Assembly (NCBI GenBank): GCA_024654305.1
Contig: JANLIU010000043.1
Span: 1 to 37,592 of the forward strand
Length of the DNA: 37,592 nt
Direction: 5' to 3'
DNA from: Candidatus Parcubacteria bacterium
Lineage (GTDB): Bacteria; Patescibacteriota; Minisyncoccia; Phycocordibacterales; Phycocordibacteraceae
Shown here: in pieces, positions 9,311 to 18,704 of the stretch
How positions within the stretch are numbered: the first letter of the stretch is position 1
Layout of the letters: every line of letters starts with the position of its first letter
The notes under the pieces: model-generated
Database searches by the model: none
What the model was told of the DNA's origin: nothing
Seen by the model: the letters and a program-made list of their open reading frames with translations, nothing else
Made by a program: the position numbers and the translations under genes

Positions 9311-10162
9311 TCACGCGTTCACGCTGCGATTCTTTAAGGAAACAACCACGAGCCCGAAGGTAAACATACTCATGCTGAAAGCAACGGAGAGGAAGAGAAA
9401 GAGTGCAACCCATGGGTACCAGAGGGCAAGCGCACTCGCCGCAAGGCCGGCAACGAACACGACCGCAGCGATGAGGAGGAATATCTTGAGCGGGTTATAG
9501 GTCGCAATGGCCTCGACGATAATCTGTGCCGAACGCAGTGTATCGCGGACATAGCGGACCTTGGAATTGCCTTTGCGCTTATGATACTCGATAGGGATGT
9601 AGGTGACGGAATACGCATTCAGCATGAATGCCAGCGTGATAGTGGTCGTAAAAGAGAATCCGCTCGAGAGCGTGTGGAAGAAGAGGATCGCAACGTCTTT
9701 GCGGAATATCCGCAAGCCGGAATTGATGTCTGGTATCGTGCGTCCGGTCGCGAACTCAGAGATAATGCGGAAGCAGACCCGCGCGACACGCTTCAAAAAC
9801 GAACCTTTATAAAATGCGCCCTGACGGGCGCCGACCGCCATGTCGAATCCTTTTTCATATTCGTGCATGAGCGTGCGGATAGCGGCAACCGGATAGGAGC
9901 CGTCCGCATCGAGGATGATGATATGCTCGCCCTTCGCTTCGCCTATGCCGCGCTTGAGCGAATAGCCATAACCGAAGTTCTGTACATTGGTAAGGAGAGT
10001 AACAGAGTGCTTCGCCACTGCTTCGGCGGTACCGTCCGTCGATGCATCATTGACGACGATAATCTCTGCCGCCGGAAACGCAGTACGGAGCTCAGCGAGC
10101 ACAGGACCGACTGCGTCGGCTTCATTGTAGGCAGGAACGATGATGGAATAATTATATTTCAT
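9311..10162 (-). CDS. GT2 polyprenyl-phosphate sugar transferase (DPM1/GtrB-like) with C-terminal TM
   Basis: YSIIVPAYNEADAVGPVL, IIILDADGSYP, NSGLRIFRKD motifs; two C-terminal TM helices; ORF open to 10180. Confidence 0.9.
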   Translation of the reverse strand: MKYNYSIIVPAYNEADAVGPVLAELRTAFPAAEIIVVNDASTDGTAEAVAKHSVTLLTNVQNFGYGYSLKRGIGEAKGEHIIILDADGSYPVAAIRTLMHEYEKGFDMAVGARQGAFYKGSFLKRVARVCFRIISEFATGRTIPDINSGLRIFRKDVAILFFHTLSSGFSFTTTITLAFMLNAYSVTYIPIEYHKRKGNSKVRYVRDTLRSAQIIVEAIATYNPLKIFLLIAAVVFVAGLAASALALWYPWVALFLFLSVAFSMSMFTFGLVVVSLKNRSVNA

Positions 10163-12035
10163 GGGATGCACGAAAAACAAAGCGCGAGAGACTCATGAGC
10201 GCCCAGAGCTTCTTCGCATGGTCCTCTCGGCCCGCAAGATGCTGTTCGACAAGTTCTGCTACGGGAGCGTACTGCAGAAATCCAACCTTGGCAATGGCGT
10301 CTTCCGAAAGGAGTTCGCACATGAGCGGCTTCAATTCCTTCATGAGCCAATGGGCCAAGGGCGGGACGAAACCGCGTTTCGGTGCTCGTGCTATAGAACG
10401 CGGAAGAGCACGAGCGAGCGACTGCCGAAGCACTTTCTTGGTATGGAACGGTGAAGCCTTCATCTCTCCCGGCAGGTTCCAGGCGAAGTCGATGAGTGCT
10501 TTATTCAGGAATGGTACGCGCAGTTCGACGCCGTGCTGCATCGAGGCGATATCACTCTTCACGAGACAATCAGAGGTGAGGAAGGTCAGGAAATCGACTT
10601 TTGAGACGAGATCTGCAGCGTCAGAACTCGCCTCACGGACCATATCGAAAAAAGCGGCAAAATCTGGTGCTCCTCTATTAGTAAGCGTATCTGGCACAAG
10701 GATCTCTGCGAGTTCGTTCTCGGTGAAGACGCTCTTCCAGCGTGCATGCGCCGCTTCAACCGGATGGCGAGCGCCCTCAAGAAATCGCGTCAGCTTCTCG
10801 CGGTTCCCCAGTTTCGAAAAATCGCGCGGGAGGGCGCGCCGAAACATATCGAGGATCGCGTCCGCTGCGCGAGGCATCTTCTGATACCATGCTGCAAGTT
10901 TCGGGAGATAATGCGTCGGGTATCCGCCGAAGAGCTCGTCGGCACCGTCGCCGGTGAGCGCCACCGTGCACCCCTGTTCGCGCGCAAAACGGCTCAAGTG
11001 ATCAGTAACCAGTGCGGACATATCGGCAAACGGTTGTCCGAATGAGTCGAGGACTCGGAGCGCCTCGGGTACAATATCGCTCCCCCGCACGATCACCGTC
11101 TCGAGCGGAAAGCCGAAATGCTCTGCGATACGAGCGGCATCTCTCGATTCATCAAACCCTTGTTCATCAAAACCAATCGTGAATGCTTTCATCTGTGCCC
11201 CCGCTTGCTTCACTTGATAGCCGACAAGACTGCTGTCAATGCCGCCCGAAAGAAAGAGTCCGACCGGAACATCCGCCTGCAAGGTCGCCTGAACCGAATC
11301 TGCAAAAATCTTTTCGAATTCATCAACTGCCTCTCTGAGCGTCTTCGGCGGAGTGTGCCGTTCCGGGATGAAATGGGTCTCGCTTGTAGTGGAAAGGTCT
11401 GGTAGCGAGATTGTCAGAGTTGTCGCCGGCGGAACTGATGTAATTTCTCGATACATGGTATCTGTACCGTAGATATAACCGTGGGTGAGATATGCGCGCA
11501 TCGCCATTTCGTTCATCGCTAATGAACCCTGCGGGGGCACGCGAGCAAGCGCTCCTATCTCAGACGAAAAAGCGAGTGTTGTGCCTTTCTTATAGAGATA
11601 GAGCGGTTTGATGCCAGCCGGATCACGACTAAGGAACAACTTCCCCGCGCGCTTATCATAGAGCGCGACCGCCCACATTCCGTCTATTTTTTTGAAAACA
11701 TCACTGCCCCACGCACGGTATCCGTGTACGAGTACCTCGGTATCGCTTGTAGAACGAAAGGTAAAGCCCTGCTGGCGTAATTCTCCCGTCAGCTGTTTAT
11801 AGTTGTAGATTTCGCCATTGAAGACGACGACAACCGAACCGTCCTCGCTCGCCATCGGCTGATGCCCCGCTTGAGAAAGGTCAATAATTGAAAGCCGCCG
11901 ATGCCCGAGCGCGACTCCCCGATTAGCGTCATAATATTCGCCCTCATCGTCTGGCCCGCGATGTTGTAAGGCTCCGAGCATCTCCGTAAGAGCTCGATTG
12001 TTTCTAATTCCAATAGTGCCCGCGACTCCACACAT
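10152..12035 (-). CDS. asnB: Asparagine synthase (glutamine-hydrolysing)-like amidotransferase
   Basis: 627 aa; MCGVAGTIG with Cys2 nucleophile, LQHRGPDDEG, and synthetase domain LFLSGGIDSSLV, ALTGDGADELFGGY. Confidence 0.92.
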   Translation of the reverse strand: MCGVAGTIGIRNNRALTEMLGALQHRGPDDEGEYYDANRGVALGHRRLSIIDLSQAGHQPMASEDGSVVVVFNGEIYNYKQLTGELRQQGFTFRSTSDTEVLVHGYRAWGSDVFKKIDGMWAVALYDKRAGKLFLSRDPAGIKPLYLYKKGTTLAFSSEIGALARVPPQGSLAMNEMAMRAYLTHGYIYGTDTMYREITSVPPATTLTISLPDLSTTSETHFIPERHTPPKTLREAVDEFEKIFADSVQATLQADVPVGLFLSGGIDSSLVGYQVKQAGAQMKAFTIGFDEQGFDESRDAARIAEHFGFPLETVIVRGSDIVPEALRVLDSFGQPFADMSALVTDHLSRFAREQGCTVALTGDGADELFGGYPTHYLPKLAAWYQKMPRAADAILDMFRRALPRDFSKLGNREKLTRFLEGARHPVEAAHARWKSVFTENELAEILVPDTLTNRGAPDFAAFFDMVREASSDAADLVSKVDFLTFLTSDCLVKSDIASMQHGVELRVPFLNKALIDFAWNLPGEMKASPFHTKKVLRQSLARALPRSIARAPKRGFVPPLAHWLMKELKPLMCELLSEDAIAKVGFLQYAPVAELVEQHLAGREDHAKKLWALMSLSRFVFRASHEI

Positions 12036-12037
12036 AC

Positions 12038-12442
12038 TTATGTCGCATCATTCACCTGGCGAACGAAGATAAAGCGTCGCGAGATGATGAAGGTCACTAT
12101 AGCGAGGCCAAGCGCGATGGTGAGTTCCGCGAGAATGTACCACACGCCCAGATACTCGACGAGCACGTAGAGAAGAGCGGCATTCACGCACACATAGGCG
12201 AGTTGAAGCGAGAGGTAGCGCGCCATCTGCGATGCGACACGACCGGTCGATACGTCACTAAAGGTGAAGAACTTCTGGAGGAAGAAACTAACGAGGAATG
12301 CAACACAGAACGCAAATACAGCCGAAATGAGATAGTAGATATGGAAAAACTCAGTGAACGAATACAACAGGCTTACGTTGATCATGACGACCATACTTCC
12401 TACACACACATACTTGAGTATCTGGTAGTGCGTCTCGCTCAT
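12038..12442 (-). CDS. GtrA-family membrane protein
   Basis: 134 aa, four TM helices, KYVCVGSMVVMINVSLLYSFTEFF and FFLQKFFTFSD motifs. Confidence 0.85.
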   Translation of the reverse strand: MSETHYQILKYVCVGSMVVMINVSLLYSFTEFFHIYYLISAVFAFCVAFLVSFFLQKFFTFSDVSTGRVASQMARYLSLQLAYVCVNAALLYVLVEYLGVWYILAELTIALGLAIVTFIISRRFIFVRQVNDAT

Positions 12443-12464
12443 GTATACCGATCAGTATATACCG

Positions 12465-13634
12465 TTAGGGACTATTTCGTCCTTCTCGTTGCATGATGTC
12501 TCGGTAGATTTCTAGCATCTCTTCACCGAAGGGTTTCTTCTGTTCTACTGCTTTGCGCGCTTCCCTTCCCATCTCTTCGGCAATATTGCGGTGGTGATAC
12601 AAGTATTCTATTTTCTCTTTTATCGCCTGCGCATCCCGCACCGGCACGACGAAGCCCGTCTTCCCATTTTCTACGATACCGGGGGCGTGATCGGTCGTGA
12701 TGACGGGCAGTCCGCACGCCATCGCCTCGATCGTAACGCGCCCGAATCCTTCGGTGAGTGACGGGAAGACGAGCACTGATGCGTCGTGATAGTACTGCTC
12801 CGGCGTGTGCGTACCGGCGGTCCACTTGATGCGCGGATTACTCTGGATGCGATTGATGTAGCGCTGTTTCAACTCCTCCGGCATCTCTCCAAATCCTCCG
12901 ATAATGACGAGTTCGGCGCCAGGTAGGTCGAGCGATTCCCATGCGTCAAGCAGATAATGCAACCCTTTGAGGGGCTGCGTATGCGCGAGATAGAGCACAC
13001 GGAAGGGCGCACCATTTGCGCGCGCCTGCGGGGCAAACCGTGCGGTGTCGATATCGAGATGCGCCATGTATATATGATCTGCAGGGTATCCTGCCGCAAT
13101 GTGCGTCTGCCGAGTGAAATCAGACATCACAATCAAATAATCAAAAAAATTGAGATGTGTTGCCTCGCGCGCAAGCCGAGTGTATGTCCCTTCGTATTCG
13201 GGGAATCCGAGGTACGGCAATTCTTCTTTTTCAAGCGCTACATTCGTCGCGAGGTCAGCCGATACGGAAATATCGACCGCGAGCGAGCCGAGCACATGTG
13301 CGCGCCGCACCGTTGTCGGCATCGTGAAGCCGCCGTGCATAAGGGTGACATCGGTGCGCACGAGCCGGTGCGCGGTGAAGAAGTCGAAGAGCCGCTCTAT
13401 CATCGGCCGCGGGAACGCTTTGCCGGATACTTTCTCGAGCGCGCGCATCGGATAGCGCAGCCATGTGGGAATCGCCGAGTAGGTATGTTTGAAAGGGAAT
13501 CCTGCATTGATCTGACATATGATCTGCCGGAGCTCTCCCGACGCCGCAAATGCCTCGATAAGCGGCAGCATATCGGTCGTTCGGAGATTCTGTTTCCTTC
13601 CGAGATTTGCAAAAGTTATGATTGACGCGGACAT
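12465..13634 (-). CDS. GT4 family glycosyltransferase
   Basis: FRVLYLAHTQPLKGLHYLLDAW and VFPSLTEGFGRVTIEAMACGLPVITTDHAPG motifs. Confidence 0.9.
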   Translation of the reverse strand: MSASIITFANLGRKQNLRTTDMLPLIEAFAASGELRQIICQINAGFPFKHTYSAIPTWLRYPMRALEKVSGKAFPRPMIERLFDFFTAHRLVRTDVTLMHGGFTMPTTVRRAHVLGSLAVDISVSADLATNVALEKEELPYLGFPEYEGTYTRLAREATHLNFFDYLIVMSDFTRQTHIAAGYPADHIYMAHLDIDTARFAPQARANGAPFRVLYLAHTQPLKGLHYLLDAWESLDLPGAELVIIGGFGEMPEELKQRYINRIQSNPRIKWTAGTHTPEQYYHDASVLVFPSLTEGFGRVTIEAMACGLPVITTDHAPGIVENGKTGFVVPVRDAQAIKEKIEYLYHHRNIAEEMGREARKAVEQKKPFGEEMLEIYRDIMQREGRNSP

Positions 13635-13646
13635 GCTAGAGGGCAG

Positions 13647-14711
13647 TCATTTCTTCTTGAAGGTGGCAAGTTCGGCGCGGACTTCAGACAGGGAGAGTAG
13701 GAGCTTCTTCACTTCTCCCTTCGAGAGCCGCTCAGTATTCGTCGAAGTGTATCCTTCCTCGCAAATATCAGCCCTCTTTGCACCTTCAACTTCAAAATAC
13801 GCGCTCGGATAATCGTGCCCGAGCTTCTCGGGCGAGATGCTGTAATAGTCGCCGTGATCGACAGCGCGGAGTCGTTCTTCGCACGATATGAGATATTCAT
13901 CAACGCTTTCCCCGGGACGAGCACCGATTCTCTCGATCGGCTTTGTGTGCGAAAAAATCTCCGCCACTGTGGACACGAGGTCGGCCACGGTCGTCGCAGG
14001 CGCTTTGCGTACATATATTTCGCCTGGCTTCCCCATCGTGAGTGCAAAGAGGACAAGATCGAGCGCCTCTTGAATCGTCATGACAAAACGCGTCATCAGC
14101 GGGTCGGTAATGGTCACCGTCTTCCCCCGCTTGATGCGCTCAATGAGATACGGTACCACCGACCCTCGTGAACAGAGGAGATTCCCGTAGCGCGTGGCGC
14201 ACACGATCGTTTTCTCGCCTCCCCGATGAGCGGTTGCAACCATTTCGCGCTCCATCAAGGCCTTCGTCATCCCCATGACCGAAATGGGGTTACTCGCTTT
14301 GTCGGTCGAAAGGAGGACGACGCGTTTGACCCCGTGGTCGATTGCGCTATGGATAACATTGTGGCTCCCGAGCACATTCGTCTTCACGAGCTCGAGCGGG
14401 AAGTATTCCCCGGTCAGAATCTGCTTCAATGCCGCCGCGTGGAACACATAATCGACGCCTTCCATCGCGTAGTCGACCGCCTCGCGGTCGCGAACATCTC
14501 CGATGATGAAAGAGAGCCGTGGATCGTCAAAATAGTTCGCGAGGTCAAACTGTTTCTTTTCATCACGGCTGAAAACGATGATCTTTTTCGGCGCAAGTTT
14601 AAGGAGAACCCCGGTGACTGCCATACCGAATGAACCGGTGCCGCCGGTTACCAAAATGGTCTTGCCTTTTATCTTCGGGGCGTAGCGGGCATACCGATCC
14701 TTTTCTGCCAT
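13647..14711 (-). CDS. UDP-GlcNAc 4,6-dehydratase-like polysaccharide SDR (CapE/FnlA/CapD_N family)
   Basis: KTILVTGGTGSFGMAVTGVLL, HAAALKQILTGEYFPLELVKTNVLGSHNVI, LSTDKASNPISVMGMTKALMER. Confidence 0.9.
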   Translation of the reverse strand: MAEKDRYARYAPKIKGKTILVTGGTGSFGMAVTGVLLKLAPKKIIVFSRDEKKQFDLANYFDDPRLSFIIGDVRDREAVDYAMEGVDYVFHAAALKQILTGEYFPLELVKTNVLGSHNVIHSAIDHGVKRVVLLSTDKASNPISVMGMTKALMEREMVATAHRGGEKTIVCATRYGNLLCSRGSVVPYLIERIKRGKTVTITDPLMTRFVMTIQEALDLVLFALTMGKPGEIYVRKAPATTVADLVSTVAEIFSHTKPIERIGARPGESVDEYLISCEERLRAVDHGDYYSISPEKLGHDYPSAYFEVEGAKRADICEEGYTSTNTERLSKGEVKKLLLSLSEVRAELATFKKK

Positions 14712-14738
14712 ATATAGAGGTAACCTAGCAAGAAAGAC

Positions 14739-15530
14739 CTAAGGTTTCAAGCCGATTGCGGTCCACGACATTTCGTTGACCCAGATAAGCGTAACATTGG
14801 CGAATCCTGCTTTAAGCATCAGCGATTCAACCTCAGCTCTGGACCAGTAATTGGCGATGCGCGGCAACATCTGATCGAAAACGATTGATCGCAGATGTGC
14901 GAAAGAAAACCGGCGAATCAAACGAAAATACTCAATCTGGTTGAGGCCGAGGCGCAGAGCGACCCAGAGGGTTGCTGTCGGGAAGATCGATAAGAAATGA
15001 ACGAGACCTATCGGCATTCGGCTGAAAAACACCTTGCGGAGTGGATTGAGTAGATACACGACCCAGCCATTGTTCTCGCGTCCGTACACCCAGATCAGGC
15101 CGATGCCGCCGAGCTTCGTCGCACGGAACATCTTCGACAGGGCAAGATCAGGATGCTCCAGATGGTGAATAACGCCGATCGAAAATACGATGTCGAATTC
15201 GTCAGAGAACGCGATATTATAGGCACTCATATGCTCTACCGAGACGCTAGGGAAGTCTTGTAGGTTGCGGCGGGCGTGCGCGAGCGTGCGGTCGTCTAGA
15301 TCGATCGCAACACCTCCAGATGCTCCGCTCCGCATCGCCCAATAGCTATTGCGCCCCATGCCGCATCCGACATCAAGGAATCTCGCACCCTTCCATTTCC
15401 CTTCCTCCAGACCGACCGTCCAGCGTCGGAACTGCTCCTGATAGTTATCGAGCATTTCGCCATAGGTGTCCCATTCGTAACCGAACCGTTCTGAAGAACC
15501 GGAATGTTTTGGAGAAGCAGTAGTAATCAT
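14739..15530 (-). CDS. Class I SAM-dependent methyltransferase
   Basis: ARFLDVGCGMGRNSYWAMRSGASGGVAIDLDDRTLAHARRN motif. Confidence 0.85.
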   Translation of the reverse strand: MITTASPKHSGSSERFGYEWDTYGEMLDNYQEQFRRWTVGLEEGKWKGARFLDVGCGMGRNSYWAMRSGASGGVAIDLDDRTLAHARRNLQDFPSVSVEHMSAYNIAFSDEFDIVFSIGVIHHLEHPDLALSKMFRATKLGGIGLIWVYGRENNGWVVYLLNPLRKVFFSRMPIGLVHFLSIFPTATLWVALRLGLNQIEYFRLIRRFSFAHLRSIVFDQMLPRIANYWSRAEVESLMLKAGFANVTLIWVNEMSWTAIGLKP

Positions 15531-15601
15531 TTTTTTCTTTGATGAACTAGCGGGTACATTGATGTGCTGTATGATAGCCTATACAGATACAGGATTCTAA
15601 C

Positions 15602-16390
15602 ATGACTCTTTCGTATATCATCGTCACTTATAATAAGTTGCCGTATCTAAAAACGGTCATTGCAGATCTGCTCGCCCATAAAAAAGAGGATGAGGAAATT
15701 ATTGTTGTCGATGGAGGCAGTTCGGACGGCACACCGGCATACCTTGAAGAGAGGTTACGGTGTGGAGATATCGAGCGGTATGTTTCTGAACGAGACCTCG
15801 GACAAAGCCACGCGATCAACAAGGGCATGCTCATGGCACGCGGGACACTTTTTAAGATTCTGAATGACGATGATACATATTATTTCGACAAGATCGAAGT
15901 GTGCAAGGAATTCATGCTCAAGCATCCAGAGATAGACGCGCTTGGAACAAACGGGATAAGCCACGATGGGAAAGAGTATCACCGAGAAGAAGATTTCCTT
16001 ATGTGGAAGACATTGTCATACCACCCCTTCCAAATCGCCGAACAGGGGCTACTCCTGCGCCGCGATTCAATACCGGTGTTCGGGCTTGCAGACACCGCTA
16101 GCAGATTCTGGGAAGGTGATTTTACTCTCCGTCTCACTTCTGGCAAGGCCCGTCTCGCATGGTACACCGGTATCACCTGGAAACATGTCTTCAACCAAGA
16201 CAGCGTAAGTGTCAATGCCGGGAACGGTTGGGTACTAGAGTCGGCGGCGTTGCGGCGACGACACCCGGGTCTCTACAGCAAATGGAAGCATCTCGTCCCA
16301 AAACCCATTCGCGATCTCATACGATTTTTTATTCCAAAAAAGCGTTTAGTGGCGGCTGAAAAAGTAACCGAACCGACCTTTCTATTCTAA
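15602..16390 (+). CDS. GT2 family glycosyltransferase
   Basis: SYIIVTYNKLPYLKTVIADLL, EEIIVVDGGSSDGT, LFKILNDDDTY motifs. Confidence 0.88.
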   Translation: MTLSYIIVTYNKLPYLKTVIADLLAHKKEDEEIIVVDGGSSDGTPAYLEERLRCGDIERYVSERDLGQSHAINKGMLMARGTLFKILNDDDTYYFDKIEVCKEFMLKHPEIDALGTNGISHDGKEYHREEDFLMWKTLSYHPFQIAEQGLLLRRDSIPVFGLADTASRFWEGDFTLRLTSGKARLAWYTGITWKHVFNQDSVSVNAGNGWVLESAALRRRHPGLYSKWKHLVPKPIRDLIRFFIPKKRLVAAEKVTEPTFLF

Positions 16391-16783
16391 TCAGCGTTGT
16401 GCGGAGAAAGGCTCTTTATCATCGATGAAGGGACCGTTCTTAACCTCAATAACTTCAGAATCCTCCAAGAACTCAACACCGTGAGCGCCCGAGAGCGTCA
16501 GACAGGCTTCGCCTGCCGCGATGTCGACATGGGTGAATGCTTCCTCGTCGTTCTCAAAGAAAGAAATGCGGAGCTTGCCGCTGATTACGACCAAGCACTC
16601 CTGAAGAACATTTGTTTCTCGCCGATGCGGCACATGTCGGTGCGGGGTGACATGTCGCCCTTTCGGGTGTTTGAGCGTCATCACCTGAAGCGCTTCTTCG
16701 GGAGAGGTCATCGGTATTGAACCGTCTGCGAATGCATTAATTTTTAGCGCGACGAGTTTTCCGTTGTGAAGAATTTTTTCCAT
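16391..16783 (-). CDS. Cupin-domain protein (possibly sugar-nucleotide related)
   Basis: [30 protein letters not shown] cupin-like motif; ORF open to 16795, overlaps gmd 3' end. Confidence 0.6.
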   Translation of the reverse strand: MEKILHNGKLVALKINAFADGSIPMTSPEEALQVMTLKHPKGRHVTPHRHVPHRRETNVLQECLVVISGKLRISFFENDEEAFTHVDIAAGEACLTLSGAHGVEFLEDSEVIEVKNGPFIDDKEPFSAQR

Positions 16784-17876
16784 TTTGGAGACCATAGCTC
16801 ATAAATTTCCTTTGGTTGGCGATAGTGTTGTGCAAGATCGCTTCACGCTCTGCATAGGCGAAATCCTCTTCCGTCATAAGGGCGGCGAGCTTCTTGAATG
16901 TCACCTTCGGCTTCCACTTGAGGACTTTGCGCGCCTTTGAGGAGTCTCCGAGCAGCATATCAACCTCGTTCGGCCTAAAGTACCGCGGGTCAACTTCTAT
17001 AATAGTCTTCCCGGTCTTTGTATCGATACCTCGTTCTTCCATACCCTTTCCTTTCCATGTGAGCGACATGTCAAGATTGTGCGCGACCTCCTCGACGAAT
17101 TCTCGTACCGTATGCGTCTCGCCGGTCGCAATGACGAAATCACCCGGCTCTTTGTGCTGTAGGATGCGCCAAATCGCCTCCACATAATCCTTGGAGAATC
17201 CCCAGTCGCGTTTGGCGTCCAAATTCCCTAGGCGGAGAAGAGGTTGGAGCCCGAGCTTGACCCGCGAGAGCCCGAGGGTAATCTTGCGTGTAACAAAATT
17301 GACTCCGCGGCGCGGCGATTCATGATTGAAGAGGATGCCGTTCGAGGCAAACAGTCCGTACCCCGTGCGGTACTGCTTAGTAACATTGAACGCGAACACT
17401 TTTGATGCGCCGTAGGGCGATTGTGGATTGAACGGGGTCGTCTCTTTTTGCGGCGTCTCGAGGACTTTGCCGAACATTTCAGACGAGCACGCCTGATAAA
17501 AGCGAATCGGAAAATCGACATTGCGAATAATCTCGAGGAGTCGCAGGGGGCCGAGCGCGTCAATGTTGGCGGTGTACTCGGCCTTGTCGAAGCTTATACC
17601 GACATGACTTTGTGCGCCGAGATTATAGATCTCATGCGGCTTCACTTTGTTGATGATGCGGAACAAGTTTGAGCTATCAGCAAGGTCGCCATAGAGCATG
17701 ACAAAATCTGGATTTTCTGTGTCCTCGTAGAGATGATCAATGCGTGCGGTATTCGGCAGGCTTGCCCGGCGCTGAAGACCGAATACCTGATACCCTTTTT
17801 CGAGAAGCAATTCGCAGAGGTAGGAGCCGTCCTGGCCCGTGGCTCCGGTGATAAACGCCCTCTTTTTTTCTACCAT
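16737..17876 (-). CDS. gmd: GDP-mannose 4,6-dehydratase
   Basis: [94 protein letters not shown]. Confidence 0.96.
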   Translation of the reverse strand: MVEKKRAFITGATGQDGSYLCELLLEKGYQVFGLQRRASLPNTARIDHLYEDTENPDFVMLYGDLADSSNLFRIINKVKPHEIYNLGAQSHVGISFDKAEYTANIDALGPLRLLEIIRNVDFPIRFYQACSSEMFGKVLETPQKETTPFNPQSPYGASKVFAFNVTKQYRTGYGLFASNGILFNHESPRRGVNFVTRKITLGLSRVKLGLQPLLRLGNLDAKRDWGFSKDYVEAIWRILQHKEPGDFVIATGETHTVREFVEEVAHNLDMSLTWKGKGMEERGIDTKTGKTIIEVDPRYFRPNEVDMLLGDSSKARKVLKWKPKVTFKKLAALMTEEDFAYAEREAILHNTIANQRKFMSYGLQNGKNSSQRKTRRAKN

Positions 17877-17911
17877 ATACGAGCCAATACTATACTAGTT
17901 CACGCGCACGC

Positions 17912-18703
17912 TCAAGCAGAGCGCAATCGCTCGATATCTTGTGGCGATAGTTCCCAACCGAGTGCATCGGCATTTTCTTTGATATGTGCTTCGCTACTGG
18001 ATTTTGGAATGGCGACGATGTCTTGCGAGATAATCCAATTGAGTGCGATCTGATTGGGTGTCTTATCGTATTTCTTTGCAAGTTCCTCGAGCAGTACATT
18101 TGTATGCTGTGTGAGTGCGCCTTTCGCGAACGGTCGATAGGCAATGAGGTCGATATCGTGCGCGCGACAATACGGGATGACCTCGTGCTCGGCCTCGCGC
18201 GTGAGCAGATTGTATTCGAATTCATGCGCGATAATCGCCGTATGCTTCAGATAGCTTTGTGCCTCTTCCATGAGCTGTGGCGAGAAATTGCTGACACCGA
18301 TCGCTCGCACAAGATTTTCATCCACCAGGTGCTCCATAGCGCGCATAGTCTCAGAGAGCGGCATCTCCTCACTCGGCCAGTGGACTAGATAGAGGTCGAG
18401 ATAGTCGGTATTGAGCCGTTTGAGGCTCCCGTGGGCCGCGCGAAGCACATCGTCATAGCGAAGGTTGGTCTTCCACACTTTGCTGATAAGGTACGCCTCT
18501 TCGCGCCGCCCCGCGATCGCGCGGCCGACAATCTCTTCACTCAGTCCGCCTCCGTATAATTCAGCCACATCGATGATTTTGAGTCCGAGAGAAAGACCGA
18601 AACGCAACGCCTCGATTGAGACATCGATGTTATCGGGATTGCGCTCCCATGTGCCACCCATCCCCCAGGTACCCATTCCTAGATATGGCTGCGGGAGGTG
18701 CAT
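17912..18703 (-). CDS. Aldo/keto reductase
   Basis: GLSLGLKIIDVAELYGGGLSEEIVGRAI, LDLYLVHWPS, RAIGVSNFS motifs. Confidence 0.92.
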   Translation of the reverse strand: MHLPQPYLGMGTWGMGGTWERNPDNIDVSIEALRFGLSLGLKIIDVAELYGGGLSEEIVGRAIAGRREEAYLISKVWKTNLRYDDVLRAAHGSLKRLNTDYLDLYLVHWPSEEMPLSETMRAMEHLVDENLVRAIGVSNFSPQLMEEAQSYLKHTAIIAHEFEYNLLTREAEHEVIPYCRAHDIDLIAYRPFAKGALTQHTNVLLEELAKKYDKTPNQIALNWIISQDIVAIPKSSSEAHIKENADALGWELSPQDIERLRSA

Positions 18704-18704
18704 A

